12,499 nucleotides of DNA from SHLJ01 sp041618535 (lineage in GTDB: Bacteria > Bacteroidota > Bacteroidia > Flavobacteriales > Flavobacteriaceae), in assembly GCA_041618535.1 (NCBI GenBank), contig JBFKFP010000080.1, positions 1 to 12,499 on the forward strand, written 5' to 3'. Within the stretch, counting starts at the first letter, position 1. Every line of letters begins with the position of its first letter. The notes under the pieces are model-generated. The model saw only the letters and a program-made list of their open reading frames with translations. It did not search any database and was not told the origin of the DNA. Shown piece by piece: positions 6,167 to 12,499 of this stretch. The position numbers and the translations under genes were made by a program.

Positions 6167-7120
6167 ATGGGATTATTTAAAAAGATTTTCTCTTCTGATA
6201 AGAAAGAGACTCTCGATAAAGGACTTGAAAAGTCAAAAACAACCTTCTTTAACAAGCTTAGCAAGGCTGTTGCTGGAAAGTCGAAGGTGGATGACGAAGT
6301 TTTGGATAACCTCGAGGAGGTTTTAGTTACCTCCGATGTGGGCGTGGACACCACCCTTAAGATTATCGAGCGTATTGAAGAGCGGGTGGCTCGTGACAAA
6401 TACCTTGGGACCGACGAATTGAACCAGATACTGAGAGAGGAGATTGCCGGACTGCTTTCCGAAACGCATGTTGGCGAGGAATCCGATTTTTCCATTCCGA
6501 CAACCGATGGACCATATGTCATTATGGTTGTTGGGGTAAACGGGGTGGGCAAGACCACAACCATAGGAAAATTGGCGCATCAGTTCAAAGCCAAGGGGCT
6601 CAATGTGATATTAGGTGCTGCCGATACCTTCCGCGCAGCGGCTATCGACCAGTTGCAGATCTGGGCAGATCGTGTAGATGTTCCTATAGTCAAACAAAAC
6701 ATGGGCAGCGATCCTGCCTCAGTAGCCTTTGACACCCTTCAGAGCGCTGTTTCATCAAATGCAGATGTGGTCATAATCGACACTGCCGGCCGACTCCATA
6801 ACAAGGTGAATCTTATGAACGAATTGACCAAGGTAAAACGCGTTATGCAGAAGGTTCTTCCCGACACTCCGCAGGAAGTCCTTCTTGTACTGGATGGATC
6901 TACCGGTCAGAATGCCTTTGAACAGGCCAAACAATTTACCGCAGCCACGGAAGTCACTTCCCTTGCTGTAACCAAACTTGACGGCACCGCTAAAGGAGGA
7001 GTTGTGATTGGCATTAGCGATCAATTCCAGATCCCCGTCAAATATATCGGTGTTGGTGAAGGCGTTGAAGACCTGCAGGTATTCAACAAGTTTGAATTTG
7101 TGGATAGTTTCTTTAACTGA
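6167..7120 (+). CDS. ftsY: FtsY, signal recognition particle receptor GTPase
   Basis: FtsY is the membrane-associated SRP receptor: it docks SRP-ribosome-nascent-chain complexes at the Sec translocon by reciprocal GTP hydrolysis with Ffh. The 317-residue protein has only a short N-terminal extension, starting MGLFKKIFSS, a basic amphipathic stretch suited to membrane binding in place of the long acidic A domain of E. coli FtsY. The N domain is about 25-110 and the GTPase domain 115-317. Motifs: P-loop GVNGVGKTT (123-131), DTFRAAA (153-159), DTAGR (205-209), TKLDGTAKGG (269-278) and the closing GVGEGVEDLQVF (295-306). The ATG at 6167 is chosen because the conserved MGLF start follows; a three-codon frame (6152-6163) just upstream is unlikely to matter. 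The gene ends 6 bases from the stop codon of the convergent serine-hydrolase gene. Confidence 0.97.
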   Translation: MGLFKKIFSSDKKETLDKGLEKSKTTFFNKLSKAVAGKSKVDDEVLDNLEEVLVTSDVGVDTTLKIIERIEERVARDKYLGTDELNQILREEIAGLLSETHVGEESDFSIPTTDGPYVIMVVGVNGVGKTTTIGKLAHQFKAKGLNVILGAADTFRAAAIDQLQIWADRVDVPIVKQNMGSDPASVAFDTLQSAVSSNADVVIIDTAGRLHNKVNLMNELTKVKRVMQKVLPDTPQEVLLVLDGSTGQNAFEQAKQFTAATEVTSLAVTKLDGTAKGGVVIGISDQFQIPVKYIGVGEGVEDLQVFNKFEFVDSFFN

Positions 7121-7126
7121 TCAGCC

Positions 7127-8221
7127 TTAGTTCATAATCGAATTCAGCTTCTCCCATAAAAGATTATCGAAGGCCGATGGTCCTAATTCCGCAGTATCCG
7201 CTTCATCACCCATTCTTATTATAACAAGATCCTGGCTGGGTACCACGTACAATTTCTGATCAGCGAATCCCAGTCCGGCTACCAGATCGTCAGGTGCATT
7301 CGGGATTAGCTTCCCGTTAAAAAGTTCTGTTGTCCCCGGCAGGCGGAAGCTGCTTTTCCCATTCAGCCACCATAGATATCCATAGGCCGAGTTCATGGAT
7401 TGAGAGCTGTTCAGCATCTCATCGAAATATTGTTCATCATTTAAAACAACGGATGTATTCCATTTTCCCCGGTTCAGGACAAGCAACCCGAACCTCGCCA
7501 TGCTCCTGGCCGTGCTGGCATAGATCACGTTGAAATTATCAGAAATCCAGAATCCGTTCATCCCGATCTTATCCTTGATCTTAGCGTTAAAATAATTCAC
7601 GAAGAACTGACCGGTCGCTCCGCTTATTATGTCCTGGCTTAGTGTATAAGGTGCATTGTGATAATACCAGAAAGCTCCGGGTTCATTAAGGTAGAGCAGG
7701 CATGCTGGCAACGTACAGAATTGCGTGAAAATATTGGTGTAGTCCAACCCGGTGGTCATACTGATATGATCCCGCACCCTAACCGCATTCTCCTGTTGTG
7801 GTGTCATGCTGGTCCATTGACTGCCTAAATACAGATGCGAGGGATCCTCCAGGTTAAGATGACCCTCTTCCTGGGCTATTCCCATGCTTAAAGCGACCAG
7901 TGTTTTCCCTGCTGAATACCAGAGATTGTCAGAGCTGGCTGAAGCCCCGTTAAAATAAGCCTCGATCGCTATTCTACCTTTATGTAGAACGATAAATGAA
8001 TTGGTATTGTTCGCCTCCAGGAAGCTTAGCAGGTCGGTCAGATTACTTTCATTCCAGCCCAAATCACCTATGTTAGCAGTTTCCCATTCCTGACCTCCCA
8101 CAGGAGGAAAGTAATAGTCTCCCAGACTGTTATCAGGGTCATTAGGTGTGATCTCATCGTCATTAGACTGACATGACCATGACAGCACCAATAAAACAAA
8201 TACCCAACTGAAAGATCTCAT
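7127..8221 (-). CDS. Serine hydrolase lipoprotein of the beta-lactamase/class C (S12-like) fold
   Basis: A 364-residue exported protein. A basic, hydrophobic N-terminus (1-16) leads to Cys17 in SWSC, a relaxed lipobox; the next residues (QSNDDE) resemble the acidic lipoprotein export signal of Bacteroidota, so an outer-membrane, possibly surface-exposed, lipoprotein is likely. The catalytic fold is shown by SAGK (S103 to K106, the SxxK motif) and YHN (Y187 to N189, the YxN motif), with GLDYTNIF (158-165) after the conserved TTG. The third motif, usually HxG or KTG, is not clear: the equivalent strand seems to be VAGLGFADQKLYVVPS (314-329). The family includes esterases, D-aminopeptidases and PBP-like enzymes, so the substrate is unknown; beta-lactam resistance should not be assumed. 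C169 and C174 could form a disulfide. It sits alone on the minus strand between ftsY and rimO. Confidence 0.88.
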   Translation of the reverse strand: MRSFSWVFVLLVLSWSCQSNDDEITPNDPDNSLGDYYFPPVGGQEWETANIGDLGWNESNLTDLLSFLEANNTNSFIVLHKGRIAIEAYFNGASASSDNLWYSAGKTLVALSMGIAQEEGHLNLEDPSHLYLGSQWTSMTPQQENAVRVRDHISMTTGLDYTNIFTQFCTLPACLLYLNEPGAFWYYHNAPYTLSQDIISGATGQFFVNYFNAKIKDKIGMNGFWISDNFNVIYASTARSMARFGLLVLNRGKWNTSVVLNDEQYFDEMLNSSQSMNSAYGYLWWLNGKSSFRLPGTTELFNGKLIPNAPDDLVAGLGFADQKLYVVPSQDLVIIRMGDEADTAELGPSAFDNLLWEKLNSIMN

Positions 8222-8272
8222 AGCAATTTTTAATTAGGATGCTTAAATGTACAAAAGCTTTGATTAAGGTCT

Positions 8273-8281
8273 TATCTTTGC
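8273..8281 (+). promoter_or_regulatory. Candidate -7 promoter element for rimO
   Basis: TATCTTTGC matches TAnnTTTG and lies 16 bases before the rimO ATG, giving a very short leader. The nearest TTTG upstream (8259-8262) is only 10 bases away, too close for a -33 box. The 76-base gap also has to hold the divergent promoter of the serine-hydrolase gene, which I could not identify. Confidence 0.4.
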
Positions 8282-8297
8282 ACATCATTTTCCGACT

Positions 8298-9602
8298 ATG
8301 CGCACTAAAACGCTTAAAAAGAACAAGATAAACGTCATAACGCTGGGTTGTAGCAAGAATCTCTACGACAGCGAAGTGCTGATGGGTCAGCTCAGGGCAA
8401 ACGATAAAGAGGTTGTTCATGAGCAGGACGGTAACATTGTTGTGATCAATACCTGCGGATTTATAAATAATGCCAAGGAAGAGAGCGTGAATACCATTCT
8501 TGAGCAGTTACAGCGAAAAGAGAGTGGGGAGGTGGATAAGGTTTTTGTCACAGGCTGTTTGAGTGAGCGATATAAGCCCGATCTTGAAAAGGAGATCCCG
8601 AATGTAGATCAATATTTCGGAACAACCGATCTGCCTAATCTCCTGAAGGCGCTGGGAGCTGATTATAAGCATGAGTTAATAGGCGAGCGACTCACCACTA
8701 CACCTAAGAACTATGCCTATTTGAAAATTTCTGAAGGCTGTGACCGTCCCTGCAGTTTTTGTGCCATTCCACTGATGCGCGGTAAACATCGTTCCAAGCC
8801 GATAGAGGAACTCGTTCTCGAGGCTGAAAAGCTGGCTTCGGAGGGGGTTATGGAACTCATCCTAATAGCCCAGGATCTTACCTATTATGGTCTGGATATA
8901 TATAAGAAACGAAATCTCGCCAGACTTCTTAAGGCGCTTGTAAAAGTTGATGGGATAGAGTGGATACGGTTGCACTATGCTTTCCCAACCGGGTTCCCGA
9001 TGGATGTTCTGGATGTGATCAGGGAGGAGAAAAAGGTCTGTAACTATATCGATATCCCGCTACAGCATATCTCAGATCCAATACTGAAAAGCATGCGGCG
9101 CGGGACTACCATGGAGAAGACCAACAGATTATTGAAATCATTCCGTGAATATGTGCCTGGGATGGCAATCAGGACCACCCTTATTGTTGGCTACCCGGGT
9201 GAGACACAAGCTGATTTCGAATTGCTGAAGGAGTGGGTTAGAGCAACCAGATTCGACAGGCTCGGTTGTTTTACTTACAGTCATGAAGAGAATACTCATG
9301 CTTTTAATCTTATCGATGATGTCCCTGAAGAGGTGAAACAGGAACGCGCCAACGAAATCATGGCCCTTCAGGCCGAGATCTCATGGGAGATGAACCAGAA
9401 AAAGATCGGTAAAACATTCAGGGTGGTGATCGATAGGAAGGAAGGTGATTATTTTATTGGGCGAACAGAATTCGATTCCCCAGATGTTGACAACGAGGTT
9501 CATATCCACGCAGAAAAAACCTATCTCAAAACGGGTGAATTCTACAATATCAGGATCACAGGCGCCTCCGATTTCGATCTTTACGGCGAATTGTCTGATT
9601 AA
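8298..9602 (+). CDS. rimO: RimO, ribosomal protein S12 methylthiotransferase
   Basis: RimO is a radical-SAM enzyme that adds a methylthio group to a conserved aspartate of ribosomal protein uS12. All expected parts are present in 434 residues. The N-terminal UPF0004 domain has three cysteines for the first 4Fe-4S cluster: C18 in TLGCSKN, C53 in NTCGF and C87 in VTGCLSE. The radical-SAM CxxxCxxC motif is C148, C152 and C155 in EGCDRPCSFCAIP. The C-terminal TRAM-like domain covers about 370-430. The SKN after the first cysteine and the overall pattern favour RimO over the tRNA enzyme MiaB. The ATG at 8298 is followed by a Lys-rich leader and then INVITLGCSKN, as in relatives. The stop TAA at 9600-9602 overlaps the stop of the convergent peptidase gene. 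Confidence 0.96.
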   Translation: MRTKTLKKNKINVITLGCSKNLYDSEVLMGQLRANDKEVVHEQDGNIVVINTCGFINNAKEESVNTILEQLQRKESGEVDKVFVTGCLSERYKPDLEKEIPNVDQYFGTTDLPNLLKALGADYKHELIGERLTTTPKNYAYLKISEGCDRPCSFCAIPLMRGKHRSKPIEELVLEAEKLASEGVMELILIAQDLTYYGLDIYKKRNLARLLKALVKVDGIEWIRLHYAFPTGFPMDVLDVIREEKKVCNYIDIPLQHISDPILKSMRRGTTMEKTNRLLKSFREYVPGMAIRTTLIVGYPGETQADFELLKEWVRATRFDRLGCFTYSHEENTHAFNLIDDVPEEVKQERANEIMALQAEISWEMNQKKIGKTFRVVIDRKEGDYFIGRTEFDSPDVDNEVHIHAEKTYLKTGEFYNIRITGASDFDLYGELSD

Positions 9603-12085
9603 TCAGGACGATACGCCTGGTTGTTGACGAAGAAGATCGAATTTACCAGGAATAACTTACCGTTTTCCCAGAAGCTTCTGAACATCACATTGTCCGCCAG
9701 GTAGATCATACTGCCTCGTCCCTTGCGTTCCTCCCCGAAAACAAGGGAATTTGGAAGTTTTTTAATCGCTTCAGATCCTGCGAAACCACTAACAGGTCTG
9801 GGATCGGAATCAAGGTAGCCCACATTAAAGCCCCCCTCCAATAGTTTGTAGGAAGTGCTTCCCAGCTTAAGGGAATAATAAGACTTATCGTAGCCATAGG
9901 CCATAGGGTGTGTATGGTCTATTTCAGTTTTGAAGATGGCCCCCGTGATAAGATTTTTAGCATATTCACGCTGCCTGTCGGTATAGGGAATAAGATTGTC
10001 GTCCTTATTACTTTCACCATTCTCGCTGTATTTAAGACTAAACTCTTCTTTTCCTGCAAAAGCAGACAATGCCCTGTCCACCACTATGAGTTTACCGCCA
10101 GCCTCAACCCAGTTGGTCAATTTTTTCATATTGTCCTCGTTCAAAAGACGCCTGTAGTTCCCACTTGGCATGATCAGTACATCGTAATCATCGATTCTGA
10201 AATTACCGAAATCATCGGTGTTTATCGAGCTAACCGGATAATGCAGCTGCTGTTCGAAAAAGTGCCATAAGGCACCGTAACTGAGCGATGAGGTCCCTTC
10301 CCCGGACAACATGGCAATCTTATGGGGATTCACCAATTTTACGTCTGGTGAGCCCAGGTCAGGCCCGCCGGAAGAATAACCAGATTGCACAGCGGTCAAT
10401 TCTCGCTGGTGATCATTGGCAAGGACAACCAGCTCATTATCGAAATTCGATTTGGACCTGTTGTCTCCTCTGTAAATTATAAGCGAACCTCTATCAAATC
10501 GTATCCCCGCTGTTGTTATCGGTTCATCATTGAAACGAACCTTGAATTTTTCTTTTAGGAGTTTTGTCAAGAAACGGGCGTCTTCCATACTCTTCCAGTC
10601 GGTCATATATGCTACTGCTTCCATGTTAACAGAATTGCTTATAACATCGGCTTTAACCTGATTACTGCTGATGAGGGTTGTGCTGGCAACAGTCTGAAGG
10701 CCGTATGCGTATGGAAGGCTCCATGCCGTGATATCATAGGTGAGAGAATCACTGAGTTTGCCACTCGGTTCGAAAAGAACCTTAACCATCTTGCCTTTTG
10801 GCTGATTGGTGCTGACCACAAGATTATTGCCATTAAGGCTCATGGTTCCATTGGTTCCGGTCTGATAGTTGTAACCGGAAATGCGGGTGCTGCTTGTAGT
10901 TCCATATTTGATTTCATGCCTGTCCAGTAACGATTTTAACGCATCTAATTTATCCCGATTACCCTTTAGGACATAGCTTTTGTATTTCAGGCCGTCTGTG
11001 TTAAAGAATTTCCGGAATTCCTCGTTTAATCGGGAAGCATTTAGAGATGAAATTTCAACAGTTGAAAGTCCGGTTGTTGTATGGTGCCAGATCCGGTCCT
11101 TAAGGGTTAGCACAACGCCCTCATCGTTAAGAACACCGAGTCCGCCGCGGCCATGTCCGGCCTGCTCATAAGTCATCCCAATGGCACCCAGGTATGTAGG
11201 ATAAGTATCACCATAACTCGGATAAAACAGGTCGAAGCGTTCTTTGGTAAAGAACAGCCAGCCCTGCTTATCGAAATACCTCGCATTATTCCTCCCGATC
11301 TGATCCTGAAAACTTCTTTGCCAGTCACTGATGATCTCGTGATAGGGCTCAGCAGCCGGCGCGAAATAATAAGGTTCATTCATGCCCTGCTCATGAAAAT
11401 CGACATGAACATGAGGCAGCCATTTGTTATAGACTTTTAGCCTTGATTGTGATTCTATCTGTGATGCCCATGCCCAGTCCCGGTTAAGGTCGAACAAATA
11501 ATGATTTGCCCTGCCTCCCGGCCATGGCTCGTTGTGTTCGCTTGATTCCGGGTTGATATCGTAGGGCATGCTCGCGGTTTCATTGTACCAGTTGGCATAG
11601 CGATCCCTTCCATCGGGATTTATACAGGGATCGATAATAACCACCGTATTATCAAGCCAGGCTTGTTTTTCAGTTAGCAATCTGAAAATGGTAAGCATAC
11701 TGGCTTCAATGCTCGACGCTTCGTTCCCGTGAACATTGTAGCTGAGCCAGACTATGGCAGTTTTATCAGAGCCCGTTCCCTGAATAACTCCGGCATTTTT
11801 CAGATTGTTCTCCCTGATCTGCTCCAGCCTGCCGATATTTTCCGCCGAGGACACGAATGCAAGATAAAGCGGTCGCCGCTCGTAGGTTTGACCGTATTGA
11901 ACCAATTTTACCTGGTCTGGATTGGCCTCGGCCACATGCTTGAAATAGTCAACCACCTGGTGATGCCTTGAAAATGCGCTTCCCAATTCGTAACCAAGGA
12001 ATTCGGAAGGCGATTGAAGAGATTGACTGAATGCAACAAGGTTAAAAAGGGAAAATAGGACAAGTAAAAGTCTGTAACGGATCAT
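9599..12085 (-). CDS. Secreted M14-family zinc metallopeptidase with C-terminal GATase-like domain
   Basis: An 828-residue exported protein. A signal peptide covers about residues 1-20, with likely cleavage near AFS-QSL. The M14 carboxypeptidase domain (about 30-350) has the zinc pair HGNE (H119, E122), NPDGRDRY (156-163), FDLNRDWAW with N201 and R202 at the positions of the substrate-binding Asn-Arg of carboxypeptidase A, and HVHVDFHEQG, where H231 (or H227) should be the third zinc ligand. E307 in TYEQAG is a good candidate for the catalytic Glu. The C-terminal half has a region at about 588-680 (IAMLSGEG, DDYDVLIMPSG, WVEAGGKLIVVD) that looks like a class I glutamine-amidotransferase or ThuA-type Rossmann fold without an obvious catalytic Cys. 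It probably degrades peptides in the periplasm or outside the cell. No lipobox or type IX sorting domain is evident. The specificity is unknown. Confidence 0.92.
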   Translation of the reverse strand: MIRYRLLLVLFSLFNLVAFSQSLQSPSEFLGYELGSAFSRHHQVVDYFKHVAEANPDQVKLVQYGQTYERRPLYLAFVSSAENIGRLEQIRENNLKNAGVIQGTGSDKTAIVWLSYNVHGNEASSIEASMLTIFRLLTEKQAWLDNTVVIIDPCINPDGRDRYANWYNETASMPYDINPESSEHNEPWPGGRANHYLFDLNRDWAWASQIESQSRLKVYNKWLPHVHVDFHEQGMNEPYYFAPAAEPYHEIISDWQRSFQDQIGRNNARYFDKQGWLFFTKERFDLFYPSYGDTYPTYLGAIGMTYEQAGHGRGGLGVLNDEGVVLTLKDRIWHHTTTGLSTVEISSLNASRLNEEFRKFFNTDGLKYKSYVLKGNRDKLDALKSLLDRHEIKYGTTSSTRISGYNYQTGTNGTMSLNGNNLVVSTNQPKGKMVKVLFEPSGKLSDSLTYDITAWSLPYAYGLQTVASTTLISSNQVKADVISNSVNMEAVAYMTDWKSMEDARFLTKLLKEKFKVRFNDEPITTAGIRFDRGSLIIYRGDNRSKSNFDNELVVLANDHQRELTAVQSGYSSGGPDLGSPDVKLVNPHKIAMLSGEGTSSLSYGALWHFFEQQLHYPVSSINTDDFGNFRIDDYDVLIMPSGNYRRLLNEDNMKKLTNWVEAGGKLIVVDRALSAFAGKEEFSLKYSENGESNKDDNLIPYTDRQREYAKNLITGAIFKTEIDHTHPMAYGYDKSYYSLKLGSTSYKLLEGGFNVGYLDSDPRPVSGFAGSEAIKKLPNSLVFGEERKGRGSMIYLADNVMFRSFWENGKLFLVNSIFFVNNQAYRPD

Positions 12086-12109
12086 AGAAAAAAATTTGAC
12101 GGGAAATTA

Positions 12110-12122
12110 CAGGCTTAGCCTG
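12110..12122. repeat. Short perfect inverted repeat between the M14 peptidase and bshC
   Basis: CAGGCT-T-AGCCTG is a perfect 6-base inverted repeat around one central base, located 25 bases upstream of the M14 peptidase start, within the divergent intergenic region. It could be an operator or a small leader hairpin, but a 6-base arm can also arise by chance. Confidence 0.25.
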
Positions 12123-12174
12123 ATTCACTAAAACGAATTAACTAAAATTTAGGAGATAAAATTATCATTGGCCG

Positions 12175-12183
12175 TATATTTAC
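12175..12183 (+). promoter_or_regulatory. Weak candidate -7 element for bshC
   Basis: TATATTTAC deviates from TAnnTTTG only in the last base and lies 20 bases before the ATG at 12204. If real, transcription would start about at 12186-12190, on or just after the alternative upstream ATG at 12186, which would favour the later start. No clear TTTG box is seen upstream. Confidence 0.25.
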
Positions 12184-12203
12184 CCATGATTTCTAACTTG
12201 ACT

Positions 12204-12499
12204 ATGCCAACACAATCCATCACATTCAGGGAAACCGGATATTTCTCTCCTCTAATGTGTGATTACCTGGACAGGCTGGAGGCTCTGGATAATTATTATA
12301 ACAGGTTCCCGTCATTAGAAAACTTTCCCGCCCAGATAGAAGAAAAGTCTGATCATTTCGCCTCGGTGAACCGGGCAGTCCTGGAGAATGCTCTGTTAAA
12401 ACAATACAAGGATGTTGACGCGTCCCTTGAAACGCACAACAACATCATCGCACTGAGGAAATCGAACACCTTTACCATTACCACAGGACACCAGTTAAA
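12204..12499 (+). CDS. bshC: BshC, bacillithiol synthase (cysteine-adding enzyme), 3' truncated
   Basis: Only the first 98 codons are in the window. BshC is the last enzyme of bacillithiol synthesis and is thought to join cysteine to glucosaminyl-malate; bacillithiol is the low-molecular-weight thiol of Firmicutes and many Bacteroidota. Recognition rests on the N-terminal pattern ITFRETGYFSPLMCDYL, on RFPSLENF, and above all on TFTITTGHQL near the window edge, the start of the nucleotide-binding-like core with its conserved GHQ. The frame stays open to the last base. I chose the ATG at 12204 (MPTQSITF); an in-frame ATG at 12186 would add six residues (MISNLT). The gene diverges from the M14 peptidase, with a 118-base shared upstream region. 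Confidence 0.88.
   Translation, partial: MPTQSITFRETGYFSPLMCDYLDRLEALDNYYNRFPSLENFPAQIEEKSDHFASVNRAVLENALLKQYKDVDASLETHNNIIALRKSNTFTITTGHQL

Noticed and set aside
7117..7124. CTGATCAG palindrome at the ftsY end, considered as a terminator
   Set aside because: No loop and no T tract; eight bases cannot form a stable hairpin.
8252..8262. CAAA-AGC-TTTG symmetric element in the divergent gap, considered as shared -33 boxes
   Set aside because: The TTTG is only 10 bases from the rimO -7 box, and no -7 box fits on the minus strand at the right distance.
12186..12203. Earlier in-frame start for bshC (adds MISNLT)
   Set aside because: The family N-terminus fits the later ATG better, and the candidate -7 element would place the transcription start at or beyond this ATG. 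Not fully excluded.
1..12499. Search for tRNA, rRNA, CRISPR arrays, insertion sequences, phage or defence genes, riboswitches and long repeats
   Set aside because: Nothing convincing was seen by eye; coding regions fill almost the whole window and the products are mainly housekeeping or exported enzymes.

Overview
The window looks like a chromosomal housekeeping stretch from a member of the Bacteroidota, most likely a marine Flavobacteriaceae. The signs are a Bacteroidota-type promoter in front of rpmB (TTTG, 19 bases, TAAATTTG), no clear Shine-Dalgarno sequences, the trio rpmB-rpmG-DUF4295 next to ftsY, a bshC (bacillithiol) gene, and a lipoprotein with an acidic stretch after its lipid-anchor cysteine, as in Bacteroidota surface lipoproteins. 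The organism is inferred from these features only; no database comparison was possible.

Layout. Bases 1-843 are the 3' part of a family 2 glycosyltransferase gene. A single-lipoyl-domain 2-oxo acid dehydrogenase E2 subunit follows (928-2268). From 2341 to 5319 four genes are packed almost without gaps: a DnaQ-like 3'-5' exonuclease, a fumarylacetoacetate hydrolase (FAH) family enzyme, a single-domain histidine phosphotransfer (HPt) protein, and CinA. Next comes a ribosomal cluster with its own promoter: rpmB, rpmG and a 50-residue DUF4295 gene, closed by a strong intrinsic terminator at 6055-6086. ftsY (6167-7120) runs into a convergent serine-hydrolase lipoprotein gene (7127-8221, minus). 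rimO (8298-9602) diverges from that gene and converges on a large secreted M14 metallopeptidase (9599-12085, minus), sharing the bases TTAA as both stop codons. The 5' part of bshC begins at 12204 and runs off the window.

How they fit together. Several genes serve protein synthesis and export: bL28, bL33, DUF4295, FtsY (membrane targeting of ribosomes) and RimO (modification of ribosomal protein S12). The exonuclease-FAH-HPt-CinA group combines nucleic-acid trimming, small-molecule clean-up, a phosphorelay module and NMN deamidation; its close packing suggests co-expression, but a shared function is only a hypothesis. The serine hydrolase and M14 peptidase are envelope or exported hydrolases on the opposite strand.

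I found no tRNA, rRNA, CRISPR array, insertion sequence, phage gene or recognisable defence system, and no gene-free stretch over 150 bases. I do not see a convincing undescribed system. The points most worth a second look are the Asp-to-Asn change in the E2 catalytic motif, the DUF4295 gene, the orphan HPt in its tightly coupled operon, and the recurrent TAnnTTTGC element before gene starts.
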